A stretch of 64,000 nucleotides of DNA from CAVXXB01 sp963765585 (GTDB lineage Bacteria; Calditrichota; Calditrichia; JAJRVZ01), in the NCBI GenBank assembly GCA_963765585.1, contig CAVXXB010000012.1, positions 124,001-188,000 on the forward strand. The letters are read 5' to 3'. The notes beneath the pieces are model-generated. The model was not told the DNA's origin, did not search any database, and was given only the letters and a program-made list of their open reading frames with translations. Each line of letters starts with the position of its first letter. Within the stretch, counting starts at the first letter, position 1. The position numbers were made by a program, and so were the translations under genes. Shown in pieces: positions 62,041 to 64,000 of the stretch.

Positions 62041-62126
62041 CGGACTAATCTTTTCTCTGCGTCTCCGCGTCTCTGCGAGACTATGCAGTTAATTTGAATT
62101 TACACGGATCGGTCTCAGACCGCTCC
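62041..62126. repeat. 8-bp repeat and GGAACGGTC-type hairpin
   Basis: TTCTCTGCGTCTCCGCGTCTC (from about 62052, period eight) and hairpin 62106-62126 (GGATCGGTCTCAGACCGCTCC). Confidence 0.7.
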
Positions 62127-62190
62127 CTACATTTCTAATACCTAATCTCTAATTGTCAGTGACTAGCGTGTACAACGGTAGCATAAGTTT

Positions 62191-62748
62191 TTAGGGCCAA
62201 AGCCAGCCAAAGATACCGGCCGTAAACAGCGCATAGATCAAACCATCAATCGTGTTTTTTATAGTTGTACTTAGTTTTTGTTTGTACCAAATGGAATTTT
62301 GCCATTGGGCCAGTGAATATCCGATAAATGTGGTCACGCCTACAAAGCGAAATACTGCCAGGTAATGTGCCTCCGGACCCAGGGCACGCCCGGCCACATA
62401 AGCCGCAAAAATGCTGACAACAATGCTGTAAACAAACCAAAGGAATAAACTCGTCCCCATATTTGCCGGCCCATTTTCCATGACCGTCATCATCATAACC
62501 GGCCCCTTTTTCATTTTTTCCACAAATTCAGGCGAAGACATATCCTTCATGTCTGCGGCACGGGGCATAGAATATTCACCGGGTGGAATGTTATACTTAC
62601 GCAGATCATCCATGACCTTCTCTTCATCGGGTACTTTGCTGAAATCGGAACTATGATAGCGCAATACCATGTGAATGATGGAACTCAGAATAAAAACGGC
62701 AACCGCTGATAGCAGAATTGGCAGCCACAATGAGATAATTGAGACCAT
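62191..62748 (-). CDS. Conserved membrane protein, four helices, unknown function
   Basis: 185 aa. Helices at about 5-28, 98-120, 128-150 and 163-182. Between the first two is a hydrophilic stretch with DDLRKYNIPPGEYSMPRA and KKGPVMMMTVMENGPAN; Pro/Gly-rich periplasmic or cytosolic loop. The pattern is conserved in many environmental bacteria as an uncharacterised protein. Start ATG with GGAGGG upstream. Alone on its strand; the gene before (DinB) is separated by repeats. Confidence 0.8.
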   Translation of the reverse strand: MVSIISLWLPILLSAVAVFILSSIIHMVLRYHSSDFSKVPDEEKVMDDLRKYNIPPGEYSMPRAADMKDMSSPEFVEKMKKGPVMMMTVMENGPANMGTSLFLWFVYSIVVSIFAAYVAGRALGPEAHYLAVFRFVGVTTFIGYSLAQWQNSIWYKQKLSTTIKNTIDGLIYALFTAGIFGWLWP

Positions 62749-63081
62749 GTTACCCTCCCATTAAATGATTAATAAAAATTTTGATAATATAAAAAATTGA
62801 GATGATGGTAAATATAACGCAGTATCTACCTGATTCTAATCCTGAATACGTTACAATTTCTCAGTTGCCACAAAATCTCACATGCATAATTTAATACAGA
62901 ATTACCAACATGTATAGGATTACCTGGGTGATAAAATTGTATTTACCTGGAAGATCATGCTCACACATGGATGTAATTCTAACCATTTTTATTTTTTTTA
63001 TTATCAAGAGAAATTGTGCGCCGAAAATAATATCTGTCATTCTGAAACGAATTTGAACCAACAAAACATTCGGGAGGTGTT

Positions 63082-63642
63082 ATGAAACATTATTACAAAC
63101 CGGTTTTGCTTATTCTGGCAGCAGTATTATTAATTGTCCCATTGGCACAGGCACAAAGTCAAACCTGGAACATGAACTTTAAGGGTGGCATTATGTTGCC
63201 GGGAACAGTGACAATTGAAGGCTTTGATGTGGATACTGATATGGGTTGGATAGCAAATGTTGCATATGATGCACTCGTCGGTGAAAAAGTATCCATGGGT
63301 GGTTACTTTTTTTACTCGGGTGTCACACCAGAAGAATCTGATGAATCAGCAAACATCCTTGCAATCGGTGGTACGGTAAAGGGCCGCTTTACACTGAGCA
63401 GCGGTACTCAGATACGTCCGGGCCTGATTTTAGCGTACCAGATGACCTCCGGAAGTGCCTTTGACGATGTAACGGGATTGAATATCGGGTTTACCGGTGA
63501 AGTCGCTTTTCCGCTAAAAGATCACAAAGCAATTGTAGCCGAACTTGGATTTACTTCGCAGCCGGCAGGGGGCAATTCAGATGCCGATGTCACCTGGGCA
63601 CCCATTTTCTATCTCACACTAGGGTATGAGTTTGGCGGGTAG
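63082..63642 (+). CDS. Outer-membrane beta-barrel protein, hypothetical
   Basis: 186 aa. Signal peptide 1-24 (VPLAQAQSQ). The rest alternates hydrophobic and polar residues in eight or so strands (TWNMNFKGGIMLPG, MGWIANVAYDALV, VSMGGYFFYSG, GLNIGFTGEVAFPL) and ends with the aromatic strand FYLTLGYEFGG, as in OmpA/OmpW-like porin domains of FCB bacteria. RBS GGGAGG. Followed by a terminator 40 bp after the stop. Upstream gap 62749-63081 is AT-rich with no visible element. Confidence 0.75.
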   Translation: MKHYYKPVLLILAAVLLIVPLAQAQSQTWNMNFKGGIMLPGTVTIEGFDVDTDMGWIANVAYDALVGEKVSMGGYFFYSGVTPEESDESANILAIGGTVKGRFTLSSGTQIRPGLILAYQMTSGSAFDDVTGLNIGFTGEVAFPLKDHKAIVAELGFTSQPAGGNSDADVTWAPIFYLTLGYEFGG

Positions 63643-63682
63643 CATCCAACAATAATTCAGTTAAAAATATTTATTACATAGT

Positions 63683-63711
63683 AAAGGCTGTCAACCATAT
63701 GACAGCCTTTT
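63683..63711 (+). terminator. Rho-independent terminator after the beta-barrel gene
   Basis: AAAGGCTGTCA and TGACAGCCTTT are perfect arms around ACCATA, followed by TTTTT. Best terminator in the window. Confidence 0.92.
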
Positions 63712-63743
63712 TTGTTGTATTTTTAACCAATTCATTGAATCGG

Positions 63744-63767
63744 GACCAGATCATCCATGATCTGGCC
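63744..63767. repeat. Small hairpin CCAGATCAT/ATGATCTGG
   Basis: Nine-base perfect arms around a two-base loop, 746-765. Same style as the other interspersed hairpins; sits between the terminator and the convergent T9SS tail. Confidence 0.6.
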
Positions 63768-63823
63768 AGGATCGATCATCCCGCATCAAGTCTATATCTG
63801 CTTTCCCGTCAAATATATAAATT

Positions 63824-64000
63824 CTATTTCAGCAAAATTAGTTTCCGTGTTTGTTTATATGTACCTGCCCTTAAGTGATAAAAATAAACTCCACTGGCCA
63901 GATGAGTACCATCAAAGATGACATTATAATATCCCGGTGCAAGATGCTCCTTCACAGGTTTCATAACTACTTTACCGGTTATATCATAAATAATCATTTC
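63824..64000 (-). CDS. T9SS C-terminal sorting domain, 3' end of a gene leaving the window
   Basis: Reads from the edge EMIIYDITGKVVMKPV, APGYYNVIFDGTHLASGVYFY and RKLILLK with TAG at 63824-63826: the last 58 residues of a T9SS cargo protein. The cargo part lies beyond position 64000. No 7-bp repeats are visible in this part. Confidence 0.85.
   Translation of the reverse strand, partial: EMIIYDITGKVVMKPVKEHLAPGYYNVIFDGTHLASGVYFYHLRAGTYKQTRKLILLK

Noticed and set aside
1..64000. rRNA or tRNA genes, riboswitches, replication origin
   Set aside because: No recognisable conserved RNA cores, T-boxes or DnaA-box clusters were seen by reading; short tRNAs could be missed by eye and need a covariance-model scan.

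Overview
The window looks like a chromosomal segment of an FCB-group bacterium (Calditrichota / KSB1 / Marinimicrobia / Ignavibacteria-like). The main evidence is seven C-terminal type IX secretion (T9SS) sorting domains of the NYPNPFNP...IYN.LGQ...SG.Y.Y...KM.L kind, a PorV/PorQ-like outer-membrane protein, and many lipobox lipoproteins. DNA is moderately AT-rich. I saw no rRNA, tRNA, CRISPR array, transposase or phage gene. Phylum-level placement is inference from family content only.

Layout: 1-6.5 kb has a partial Na/Pi cotransporter, an Ntn-hydrolase lipoprotein, a SOUL protein and a beta-propeller sensor with a SpoIIE-type phosphatase. 6.5-10.3 kb has a MauG-type di-heme peroxidase / Tat metallophosphoesterase / c-type cytochrome operon next to a Fur/PerR regulator. 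11-12.6 kb is a DoxX-aldo/keto reductase fusion. 12.7-17.7 kb holds the most striking locus: a homologue of anthrax protective antigen / clostridial binary toxin B fused, across one frameshift, to a LamG domain and a T9SS sorting domain, followed by a CotH-type protein that also carries a T9SS tail. 18-22.9 kb has a PorV-like protein, a broken metallophosphoesterase, a broken M19 dipeptidase and two small overlapping genes. 23-26.9 kb has a GH88 hydrolase, an alginate-lyase-like protein and an SdiA-regulated-type lipoprotein. 27-30.7 kb is a Ser/Thr kinase-TPR protein with its ECF sigma factor. 31-38.4 kb has a DUF5916 protein, an e(P4) phosphatase and two tandem M14 proteins, one frameshifted with a full active site and one intact with a lost active site. 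39-45 kb is an arsenic-resistance and thiol-redox operon. 45.5-49 kb has a sialidase-like propeller protein and a sulfatase. 49.7-61.4 kb holds three T9SS cargo proteins (beta-helix; FG-GAP/FN3/LamG giant; choice-of-anchor J). 61.5-64 kb has DinB, a membrane protein, an outer-membrane barrel and another T9SS tail.

Two genome-wide features stand out. Intergenic DNA is filled with short repeat families: 7-bp tandem repeats of many different sequences, 8-bp repeats, inverted-repeat elements ending in GACAGGATAACAGGA, TGTCAT...ATGACA elements, and small perfect hairpins. The 7-bp repeats also occur inside the T9SS sorting domains, where loss of one unit has frameshifted one copy. Second, at least twelve genes carry small indels, so either the assembly has residual errors or the region is decaying; frameshifted genes are annotated over their full reconstructed extent.
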